NCBI RefSeq assembly: GCF_039729195.1
Contig: NZ_CP155796.1
Span: 310,001-374,000, forward strand
Direction of reading: 5' to 3'
DNA: 64,000 bases
From: Mycobacterium sp. DL
GTDB taxonomy: Bacteria > Actinomycetota > Actinomycetes > Mycobacteriales > Mycobacteriaceae
Position numbers and translations under genes: made by a program. The notes beneath the pieces were generated by a model. It ran no database searches and was not told the DNA's origin. It worked only from the letters and a program-made list of their open reading frames with translations. Below, in pieces: positions 33,968 through 41,158 of the stretch; within the stretch, counting starts at the first letter, position 1, and every line of letters begins with the position of its first letter.

Positions 33968-34228
33968 GTGTCCGGCGTCCGAGTCGCCACCCGTCGCATG
34001 TTGAGCACCCGCGTCAGCGTCGCCGCGGTCATCGAAACCGCGATGTGGCTTGCCATTCCGTACGTGACGATCGGCTTGGCGTGGGCGTTCTTCCACTTCG
34101 AGGAGGTTCGGCAGCTCGAAGCATTGCTGCAGACCCGGCTACCGGCCGGCGCGGCGATCGCAGCGATCGTGATCGTCGCCGGCCTGTGGCCCGCCTACCT
34201 GGTCGTGCCGGCTGTGTGCATGTCCTGA
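33968..34228 (+). CDS. Small two-helix membrane protein, second of a homologous pair
   Basis: An 86-residue protein with two hydrophobic helices (VIETAMWLAIPYVTIGLAW and AIAAIVIVAGLWPAYLVV). AGGAGG at 33957-33962 is 5 nt before the GTG at 33968, which decides this start over earlier GTGs. It resembles the protein at 32879-33103. Its last 34 bp overlap the 3' end of the convergent gene at 34195-35925. Confidence 0.7.
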   Translation: MSGVRVATRRMLSTRVSVAAVIETAMWLAIPYVTIGLAWAFFHFEEVRQLEALLQTRLPAGAAIAAIVIVAGLWPAYLVVPAVCMS

Positions 34229-35925
34229 CGCGGCCGCCGTCGCATCCAGGACAGCATCATTCCCACGAGGCCGATCCCAAGCATGCCTAGCCACACCGCG
34301 TGCGCGGCAAGCAGCAGGCCCCGATGCGGTGATGCCGCCCTGTCCCCACCCACGTCGTAGACGGTCAGGTCGGCGTCTCGGTAGGCCACCGGCAACCTCA
34401 GTTCGGGCCCACGTCCTTCGATCACCACCCAGCCCACCCCCGCTGCGGCGAGCTGTTCGCGGTCGGCGCCGGAAAGCAACAGCCGTTGGACCTCGCGGGC
34501 CCGGTCGCCTTCGCCGGGAACGGTGCGCCCGGCGATCGTCAGATCCCCGGTGCTGAGCACATCGGCACGCACCCAGCGCGGCAACGGATCCAGGACAGGG
34601 GCATCGCCGGCCCAGGGAAAGCTACGCATGCTGTCGACGGGCAACACCGCGACCGGGCGGGGATCGGCATTGATGACCGCGGCGGCGGCCTGCCACCCCG
34701 GCGGGTACTGCACCGGTGTCACCCGGCCGCCCACACCCCACGCCAGATCGGGCAGTGTCGCGAACAGAGCCGCGCAACACACCGCCGCGGTGGCCGCCGC
34801 GGGCACGCGCGGTTTCAGCGCGACAACGGCAGCGGCGCCGGCAAGAGCGTAGGCGGGCATGGCCAGCGCCACCCACTTCTGGCCGTCCCGGAGCACGCCC
34901 AGACCCGGCACCGCCTCGATCGTCGCCTCGACCGCGGCCAGCCCCGGACCGGTTGCCATCAGTGCGGGGCCCACCACCGCGACCGCCGCCAGGACGAGCA
35001 GCGGGACGGCCGCGCGTCGTCGCGCCAGCACCACCGTCCCCACAGCGACGACGGTCAGCAGTACCACCGCTGACGCCAGCGCAAAAAGTGTTGTCCGCGA
35101 GGCGGGTACCGCGTCGGCATTCCAGATCCCGCCGAGGCTTGCCAGGCTGCCGAGTGTGCCGAGCCCCGGTTCGGCCCGCGCCGCGAACGCCGTCACCCCC
35201 GGTTCGGCGGCGGTGTCGGCCCACCCGCTCGCGACCGCGGAGGCGACCAGCCAGGGCAGGGCCGCGGCCGTCGCAGCGGCCAGACCCAACCCGGCGCAGA
35301 ACAGTCGGGAGCGACCGGTGCCGGGTGCCAGCGCAGAGGTCAACGCGACCGCGGCGGCGAGCATCAGCCCGGTCGGGGTCAGCCCGGCGACCGCGATCCA
35401 GAACACCAGCGCCCAGATTCCGCCGAAACGGTATTCCGCGCGGGGTTCGCCTGCATTCTGCCGCGTGGAATACAGTTTCGGCGAAGGTCCGGCGCGCAAC
35501 GACAGCACCGTCGCGGCAACCCAGGGCAGACAGCCGTAGCCCACCAGCAGGCTCCAGTGACCCTGCAGAAGCCGTTCTGCGACATAGGGATTCCAGATCG
35601 CGACAGTGACGGCGACGAACTGGCCGGCGACACCGGCGTCGGGCAGCACGGTGGCCGCCAATCGTGCCGCACCCCAACCGGCCGCCCACAGGCCGAGGAT
35701 CAGCAACGCCTTCACGACCACCCCGCCGTCGAGCACACCGGACGCCAACGCCACGGCGTAGTCCTGCGGCAGCGCCCTCGGGGCGGCCTGGGAGAGCCCG
35801 AGTGCGGCGTCGGACAGATACGACCGCGGCGTGGACACCGCGTCGCGCAGGAGCAGGTACCCGGGTGCGAACAGCGGTGCGGTCACCGCCAGCGTCAGCG
35901 CCAGCGCGTACGCCGGCGCCGCCAC
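34195..35925 (-). CDS. Large membrane protein, Rv0226c-like
   Basis: A 576-residue integral membrane protein with a short start and a dense series of hydrophobic helices over the first ~400 residues, then a ~110-residue soluble-looking region (PVQYPPGWQAAAAVINADP, RPVAVLPVDSMRSFPWAG) and a C-terminal helix followed by RRRPRQD. The soluble part and the helix bundle recall arabinosyl/mannosyl GT-C proteins without a clear catalytic motif. It lies just downstream of the DUF3068 gene, as Rv0226c does with Rv0227c. Function unknown, likely envelope assembly. Confidence 0.75.
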   Translation of the reverse strand: MAAPAYALALTLAVTAPLFAPGYLLLRDAVSTPRSYLSDAALGLSQAAPRALPQDYAVALASGVLDGGVVVKALLILGLWAAGWGAARLAATVLPDAGVAGQFVAVTVAIWNPYVAERLLQGHWSLLVGYGCLPWVAATVLSLRAGPSPKLYSTRQNAGEPRAEYRFGGIWALVFWIAVAGLTPTGLMLAAAVALTSALAPGTGRSRLFCAGLGLAAATAAALPWLVASAVASGWADTAAEPGVTAFAARAEPGLGTLGSLASLGGIWNADAVPASRTTLFALASAVVLLTVVAVGTVVLARRRAAVPLLVLAAVAVVGPALMATGPGLAAVEATIEAVPGLGVLRDGQKWVALAMPAYALAGAAAVVALKPRVPAAATAAVCCAALFATLPDLAWGVGGRVTPVQYPPGWQAAAAVINADPRPVAVLPVDSMRSFPWAGDAPVLDPLPRWVRADVLSTGDLTIAGRTVPGEGDRAREVQRLLLSGADREQLAAAGVGWVVIEGRGPELRLPVAYRDADLTVYDVGGDRAASPHRGLLLAAHAVWLGMLGIGLVGMMLSWMRRRPRQDMHTAGTTR

Positions 35926-35960
35926 AAAACGCGCCCTCAGGGGCGGGGGGGACCCGACGA

Positions 35961-37166
35961 TCAGACCGGTTTGTCCGGCGGCAGGTCGGTGGGCCGCTGC
36001 GCGGGAAGCTTCTCGGTCTTGGCTTCCGCGCCCGGCACCGGTTCGCCTTCGTCTCCCCGGCCGCCGAAGAACCGCTGGCCGGTGTCGTCGAGGCCCGGGT
36101 CGATCAGCATCGACTCAGCACGCAGGCTGAACGAGCCCAGCAGAGCGCCGCCGACCAGGGCGATCAGCCCCAGTGCGGTGAAGGTGATGGGCAGGATGCG
36201 GCCCCACAGTGCCACCGTGTCGCGCTCGTCCTGCGCGGCGGCCACTTGGGATTCGACCGACTCCTCGTTGGTGGTCAGGCTGTAGTCGGCGAACGTGACC
36301 TCGGGTCGAAGCGCGTCGCGTGCGTAGTAGTGGTACGCGCGGTCTGTCTGCTTGACGATGGTGCCCGACACCGGGTCGACCCAGAACGTGCGCTGCGCGG
36401 CGTAGTAGCGCGACATCGTGATCATTTCCTCGGGGTCACCCTCGATGCCCCACAGACGGGCCGGAGCCGTCGCCTGGCTGTCGGCGTCGTCGTCGTACAG
36501 CGACGCGTAACGCACCGGCTCCACGAGTTCGCCGTCGGCGTCGTAACCGACGTTCTGGGTGAACTTGAAGGTCGTCAGCCCGTTGACGTCCTCTTCGCCG
36601 GAGTAGTTCGCGTCGTACGGCTGCTGGGCGATCGGGTCGAAGAACGGGTAGGTCTTCTTCTCGGTGTCGAACGGGAAGCGGTAGGTCAGCCCCTCGTGCG
36701 GCAGCGCGATGTTGGTCGGCGGGTTCTCGTCCTCGATCGCGCGTGGCCTCTGCACCGCGCCGCCGGGGTTGCTCTCGCTCGACACCGCGAGCGCGGTCGT
36801 GCGGTCGAGCGTGACGGTGTCCACCATCGCCAGCAGCAGACCGTTGTCCTGCTGCTGATCGCTGCGCCGCACCGTGTTACCGACCTGCAGCGTCACCACG
36901 TCGGCGTTGGCCGGTGACTCCACGCTGATCTGCTGCTGCATCACCAACGGCACGTCCTCGTTGACGATGAACCGCTCGCCGAGCAGCGACGCCGGATCAA
37001 ATGCATCGCCGGTGCCGTCACTGATCAGCGTGGCGTCGATGTCCAGCGGGATCTTGGAGATCTTGCTCGTGGTGTAGGTGGACAGCAGCAGCGCGGCTAT
37101 CAACAGGGCGGCACCGAGGCCCATGATTCCGCATGCGGCGATCCGCAGCGCAACTGCGCGGTTCAA
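35961..37166 (-). CDS. DUF3068 membrane-anchored protein (Rv0227c-like)
   Basis: A 401-residue protein. An N-terminal helix (about 8-30) and a C-terminal helix (about 335-357: GRILPITFTALGLIALVGG) bracket a large extracytoplasmic domain with many acidic and aromatic residues (YPFFDPIAQQPYDANYSG). The start codon is TTG, with a GGGAG ribosome site 9 nt away; no ATG or GTG fits better at the start of the helix. Length and context match Rv0227c, an essential M. tuberculosis gene of the DUF3068/porin PorA family. It is followed by the Rv0226c-like gene 35 bp downstream. Confidence 0.8.
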   Translation of the reverse strand: MNRAVALRIAACGIMGLGAALLIAALLLSTYTTSKISKIPLDIDATLISDGTGDAFDPASLLGERFIVNEDVPLVMQQQISVESPANADVVTLQVGNTVRRSDQQQDNGLLLAMVDTVTLDRTTALAVSSESNPGGAVQRPRAIEDENPPTNIALPHEGLTYRFPFDTEKKTYPFFDPIAQQPYDANYSGEEDVNGLTTFKFTQNVGYDADGELVEPVRYASLYDDDADSQATAPARLWGIEGDPEEMITMSRYYAAQRTFWVDPVSGTIVKQTDRAYHYYARDALRPEVTFADYSLTTNEESVESQVAAAQDERDTVALWGRILPITFTALGLIALVGGALLGSFSLRAESMLIDPGLDDTGQRFFGGRGDEGEPVPGAEAKTEKLPAQRPTDLPPDKPV

Positions 37167-37361
37167 TACCGTTTCTCCCTTCGCGCACCGCCACCAGCCC
37201 CTACCTGGCCCGGTGGGGCAAAAACCTGTTCGACCCTAACAGCACAAGCTAAGGCCGTCGCTTACTGCAACTCGTTCGCGACACCGCCCGCATCGGATGG
37301 GTCCGCGAGGGCAGTACTACCCGTTTTCCCGTCGTCCGACCGGACGGGCAGACTGTTCGAC

Positions 37362-38585
37362 GTGACCGGAACCGCAACGGCCCACGTCGGTCGGCGGGAC
37401 GCCGCGCCCGTCGGCGGGACGCGCGCGTTCCTGCCGGCCGTCGAGGGCATGCGCGCCTGCGCGGCCATCGGGGTCGTCGTCACCCACGTCGCCTTTCAGA
37501 CCGGGCACACCGGCGGGTTCTCCGGGCGGTTGCTCGGCCGTTTCGATCTCGCGGTCGCCGTATTCTTCGCGCTGTCCGGTTTTCTGCTGTGGCGCGGGCA
37601 CGCCGCCGCGGCCCGGGGGCTGAGGTCCCGGCCGCCGACCGGGCACTACCTGCGCTCACGCATCGTGCGCATCATGCCCGGCTACCTGGTGGCCGTCGTG
37701 GTGATCCTGACCCTGCTGCCGGATGCCCGGCCGGACCTCACGGTGTGGCTGGCGAACCTGACCCTCACGCAGATCTACGTCCCGCTGACGCTGACCGCAG
37801 GACTGACCCAGATGTGGAGCCTCTCGGTCGAGATGACCTTCTACATCGTGCTGCCGTTCCTGGCGCTGCTGGTGCGGTGGGTGCCGGTGCGGGCGCGTAT
37901 CGGGGTCATCACCGCCGCCGCGGTGCTGAGCCTCGGCTGGGCGCAGCTGCTCCCCGTCGAAACGCCACTCGGGGTCAACCCGCTGAACTGGCCGCCCGCA
38001 TTCCTGTCGTGGTTCGCGGCCGGGATGCTGCTCGCCGAGCTGACGGTCAGTCCGACCGGGTGGGTGCATCGACTCGCGCGCCGTCGCGTGCTGATGGCAG
38101 CCATCGCGATCGCCGCCTTCCTGGTGGCGGCCTCGCCGCTGGCCGGTCCGGAAGGGCTCACGCCGGGCAGTGTCGACCAGTTCATCGTCAAGACGGCGAT
38201 GGGCGCGATCGTCGCCGGGGCGCTGCTCGCGCCGCTGGTGCTGGACCGGCCCGACACGTCGCACCGGTTCCTCGGCAGCACCACGATGGTGACGTTGGGG
38301 CGCTGGTCCTACGGCTTGTTCGTGTGGCACCTGGCTGCACTGGCAATGGTGTTCCCGGTGATCGGCCAATTCGCGTTCAGCGGTCACATGCCGGTCGTGT
38401 TGGTGCTGACGGTGGTGTTCGGTTTCGCGATCGCAGCGGTCAGTTACGCGCTGGTGGAGTCGCCGTGCCGGAACGCGCTGCGCCGTTGGGAGAGACGCGT
38501 CGACCCGACACCGCTGGACTGGGGGCACCTCCCGCTTGCGGGGGATTCCGTCGACGCTGAGATCGAGCCCGCCACAGCGCGCTAG
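37362..38585 (+). CDS. Acyltransferase family 3 membrane protein (Rv0228-like)
   Basis: A 407-residue protein with ten or so hydrophobic helices and the acyltransferase-3 signatures RAFLPAVEGMRACAAIGVVV and FDLAVAVFFALSGFLLWRG. Such enzymes move acyl groups onto surface sugars or glycolipids. The GTG start at 37362 is chosen by the domain start. Divergent from the DUF3068 gene, and its TAG stop lies within the target duplication of the IS element (GCTAGT), so insertion left the protein intact. Confidence 0.85.
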   Translation: MTGTATAHVGRRDAAPVGGTRAFLPAVEGMRACAAIGVVVTHVAFQTGHTGGFSGRLLGRFDLAVAVFFALSGFLLWRGHAAAARGLRSRPPTGHYLRSRIVRIMPGYLVAVVVILTLLPDARPDLTVWLANLTLTQIYVPLTLTAGLTQMWSLSVEMTFYIVLPFLALLVRWVPVRARIGVITAAAVLSLGWAQLLPVETPLGVNPLNWPPAFLSWFAAGMLLAELTVSPTGWVHRLARRRVLMAAIAIAAFLVAASPLAGPEGLTPGSVDQFIVKTAMGAIVAGALLAPLVLDRPDTSHRFLGSTTMVTLGRWSYGLFVWHLAALAMVFPVIGQFAFSGHMPVVLVLTVVFGFAIAAVSYALVESPCRNALRRWERRVDPTPLDWGHLPLAGDSVDAEIEPATAR

Positions 38586-38586
38586 T
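38581..38586. repeat. Left target-site duplication (GCTAGT)
   Basis: GCTAGT directly abuts the left inverted repeat and is repeated exactly at 39679-39684. It also contains the stop codons of the acyltransferase (TAG, plus strand) and of the transposase (CTA, minus strand). Confidence 0.9.
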
Positions 38587-39571
38587 TGTACTGACCTGAG
38601 AGGTTAGGTACACGGCTGGCTGGTGCTTGACCGCCGAGTGCTGTGTGGCCGCGGTGGTGATTGTAGGTGTGCAACCAGCGCGGGTATTCGTCGCAGCGTT
38701 GCGCGTCGCTGGTGTAGAGCCGCGCATAGGCCCACTCGTCGGCCAGTGTGCGATGGAAGCGCTCCACCTTGCCGTTGGTCTGCGGCCGGTAGGGCCGAGT
38801 GCGACGATGGCCGATATCGCCGAGGGCATCGCGGAAGACGTGTGATCGATAACAGTTCCCGTTGTCGGTCAACACCTTTCGAACGGTGATGCCGCAGTCG
38901 GTGAACCACGCGTTGGCACGCCGCCAGAAGTCGGCGGCGGTGTCCTTGCCCTCGTCGGCGAGTAATTCGGAGTAGGCCAGCCGCGAATGCGCGTCGATGG
39001 CGGTGTGGATGAAGTGGTAGCCGCGGACCGGGTTGCCGTACTTGTTGGTCACCCCGCTGCTCTTGTCGGCCCTGGCGTTGCGGTTGCCCTTCGTACGGCC
39101 CACCATGCGCCAGCCGCCGCCGGCGGGGATCTTGCCGAGTTTCTTGACATCGACGTGCACCAGGTCGCCGCAGCCTGCGGACTCCATTCGGCGAACGACG
39201 CGTCCGGTCGCGCGGTCGAGCCAGCGCAGCTTGGCGATCCGGTAGCGGCTCAACACCCGATGCACCGTCGAGGGATGAATCCCGAGCAGGTAGCCGATAC
39301 GGGCAGGCCCCCACCGCCGGGTGACGCGCACGCCAATGATGCGCCGCTCAGTGCGTGTAGGTGTGCGATTGGGGCTGTGGTGTGGTCGTGAGCTGCGGTC
39401 GGCCATCCCCGACTGACCCTGCTCGCGATAGCGGCCCGCCCACCGCGAGGCCGTGGATACCGACACCTGGAAACGTTCGGCAGCCCGTCGCAAAGACCAG
39501 CCATCATCGACGACGCAACGAGCCAGCCGCAGGCGACCGGTTTCGGACAAAGGGGCATTACGGTGAGACAC
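38582..39571 (-). CDS. IS481-family transposase (DDE integrase core)
   Basis: A 329-residue transposase. N-terminal helix-turn-helix (about 10-60: SLRRAAERFQVSVSTASRW), then the rve integrase core with the DDE triad Asp141 (VHVDVKKLG), Asp236 (VLTDNGN) and Glu270 in the canonical YRPQTNGKVERFHRT. Complete, no frameshift. The final codon and TAG stop are read from the host target duplication, outside the element's left end (see findings). The GTG start at 39571 lies within a stem-loop whose arm also holds its GGAGG ribosome site. Confidence 0.93.
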   Translation of the reverse strand: MSHRNAPLSETGRLRLARCVVDDGWSLRRAAERFQVSVSTASRWAGRYREQGQSGMADRSSRPHHSPNRTPTRTERRIIGVRVTRRWGPARIGYLLGIHPSTVHRVLSRYRIAKLRWLDRATGRVVRRMESAGCGDLVHVDVKKLGKIPAGGGWRMVGRTKGNRNARADKSSGVTNKYGNPVRGYHFIHTAIDAHSRLAYSELLADEGKDTAADFWRRANAWFTDCGITVRKVLTDNGNCYRSHVFRDALGDIGHRRTRPYRPQTNGKVERFHRTLADEWAYARLYTSDAQRCDEYPRWLHTYNHHRGHTALGGQAPASRVPNLSGQYN

Positions 39572-39678
39572 GAAGACCTCCGAGGTGAGTTGGTGCGTTC
39601 CTAGGCAGTTCGCACTTCACTCGGAGGTCTTCGTCTTGTCACCTCACCACGCCGTCACCAACGTCCGTGGTCAGTACA
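38587..39678. mobile_element. IS481-family insertion sequence
   Basis: A 1092-bp element with perfect 10-bp terminal inverted repeats, TGTACTGACC at the left and GGTCAGTACA at the right, flanked by a 6-bp GCTAGT duplication. It carries one transposase gene on the minus strand. IS481 of Bordetella is known to duplicate NCTAGN targets, and GCTAGT fits exactly. The element is intact and looks recent, since both repeats and the duplication are perfect. Confidence 0.93.
39570..39634. promoter_or_regulatory. Stem-loop overlapping the transposase ribosome site and start
   Basis: ACGAAGACCTCCGAG (39570-39584) and its complement CTCGGAGGTCTTCGT (39620-39634) form a perfect 15-bp stem with a 35-nt loop. 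The GGAGG at 39581-39577 and the first two bases of the GTG start sit in the arm. Transcripts entering from outside would fold it and hide translation; transcripts starting inside would not. Confidence 0.6.
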
Positions 39679-39684
39679 GCTAGT
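39679..39684. repeat. Right target-site duplication (GCTAGT)
   Basis: Copy of the left duplication. It contains the stop (CTA on the plus strand) of the downstream acyl-CoA ligase gene on the minus strand, so that gene also stays intact. Confidence 0.9.
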
Positions 39685-41158
39685 CCGATTGCGCGGCCCG
39701 CCGCGCGATGACCTCGTCGCGCACCGCCGACCGACGCGCCTTCCCGGCGTCGTCGCGCAGCGGCCGGTCGGTGAACTCCACCGACCGCGGCAGCTTGTAG
39801 GACGCGATCCGCTCGGCGAGAAACCCCACGACCGCCGCCTCATCCAGGCCCGCAGCCTGCACCAGCACATGCGGCACCTGGCCCAGATCGGCATCGGGAA
39901 TTCCAACTGCCAAGCAGGACAACACTTCCGGATGCTCAGAAAGCGCTGATTCGATCTCGGCCGGGTACACGTTGCGACCGCCCACAGTGAACATGTCGAC
40001 CCTGCGGTCGTTGAGGTAGAAATAGCGTTCGGCTCCGAAATCCCGGTAGTAGCCCAGATCTCCCAGCGAGTCCCAACCGTCGCGGGACTTCGCGGTGCTA
40101 CCGATGTAGCGATAGGTGGGTCGTCCCCCCGGCGCCGGACGCATGTAGATCTCGCCGACCTCCCCGGGCGGACATTCGTTGCCGTCGTCGTCTAGCACCT
40201 TCATCTCACCGGCGACGACGGTTCCCACCGATCCCGGATGGGCCAGCCACTGGTCACCTGAGATGAACGTCAGCGCCTGCAACTCGGTGCCGCCGTAGAG
40301 TTCCCAGACCGCACCCGGACCCAGAATCTCGATCCACGCGAGTTTGACCGCCGGTGGGCACGGCGCAGCCAGATGCCAGAGCCTGCGGATCGACGACAGA
40401 TCGTAGGCGTCGGGGTCGGCGCGGTAGGCGGGCAGTAGGCGCTGCATGATCGTGGGGACCGTGGTCAGGAACGTCACCCGGTGTTCGGTGACCAGGTTGA
40501 GGAACTCGGTCGGTTCGAACCGGGGCATCACCACCAGATGGTGTCCCTGCAGCAGACCGATGGCGAAGGTCGTGAAACCGGTGTTGTGGCTCAGCGGCAC
40601 CGAGATCAGGGTGACGTCGCCCTCCTGCGCTCCCAACGGCTGGCCGATCGCGGCGGGCACCCTGCTGTCGCCGCCCGATTCGATCAGCTTGGGCCGACCT
40701 GTGCTGCCGCCGGAGGCCATCGACTTCCACACCGGCGACACCGCTTCGGGCAACGGTGCGGACGAGAACCCCGAGTATTCGGCGGCGAGATCCGCTGGCG
40801 CACTGGCGGTCACACCGGTCGGGTCGGGTCGGCCGACCAGCAGCCTGGGACGCCGCAGTTCGAGCAGCGCGGCGAGCTCGACGTCGGGCAGGCGTGCGGA
40901 CAGCGGCTGCGGCACCGCGCCCAGCTTCCAGCAGGCCAGCACCGAATACACCCAGTCCAGTGAGTTCGGCAGCACGATCGTCACGTAGTCGCCGACACCC
41001 ACACCGAGCGAGGCGAACCCGCGCGCAACACGATTGGTCGCCGCGTCCATCTCCGCTCGTGTCACCGTGACGCCCGAGCAGGTGACGGCCGCAGCTTCGG
41101 GGTTCCGGGCGGCCAGTGCCGAGACCTGGGTGCCGATCGGGGGAACAGGACTCGTCAT
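39680..41158 (-). CDS. Acyl-CoA/AMP ligase downstream of aftD
   Basis: A 492-residue adenylate-forming enzyme. Motifs: P-loop MASGGSTGRPKLIESGG, ELYGGTE in place of the YGxTE motif, and the hinge DLGYYRDFGAERYFYLNDRR, then VGGRNVYPAEIES. The C-terminal lysine of the A10 motif is replaced near DDAGKARRS, where K is present. The ATG at 41158 overlaps the aftD stop by 4 nt, so it is co-translated with an arabinan-building glycosyltransferase. It may activate a fatty or hydroxy acid for the envelope. Before the IS insertion its TAG stop shared a CTAG with the convergent acyltransferase stop. Confidence 0.85.
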   Translation of the reverse strand: MTSPVPPIGTQVSALAARNPEAAAVTCSGVTVTRAEMDAATNRVARGFASLGVGVGDYVTIVLPNSLDWVYSVLACWKLGAVPQPLSARLPDVELAALLELRRPRLLVGRPDPTGVTASAPADLAAEYSGFSSAPLPEAVSPVWKSMASGGSTGRPKLIESGGDSRVPAAIGQPLGAQEGDVTLISVPLSHNTGFTTFAIGLLQGHHLVVMPRFEPTEFLNLVTEHRVTFLTTVPTIMQRLLPAYRADPDAYDLSSIRRLWHLAAPCPPAVKLAWIEILGPGAVWELYGGTELQALTFISGDQWLAHPGSVGTVVAGEMKVLDDDGNECPPGEVGEIYMRPAPGGRPTYRYIGSTAKSRDGWDSLGDLGYYRDFGAERYFYLNDRRVDMFTVGGRNVYPAEIESALSEHPEVLSCLAVGIPDADLGQVPHVLVQAAGLDEAAVVGFLAERIASYKLPRSVEFTDRPLRDDAGKARRSAVRDEVIARRAAQSD

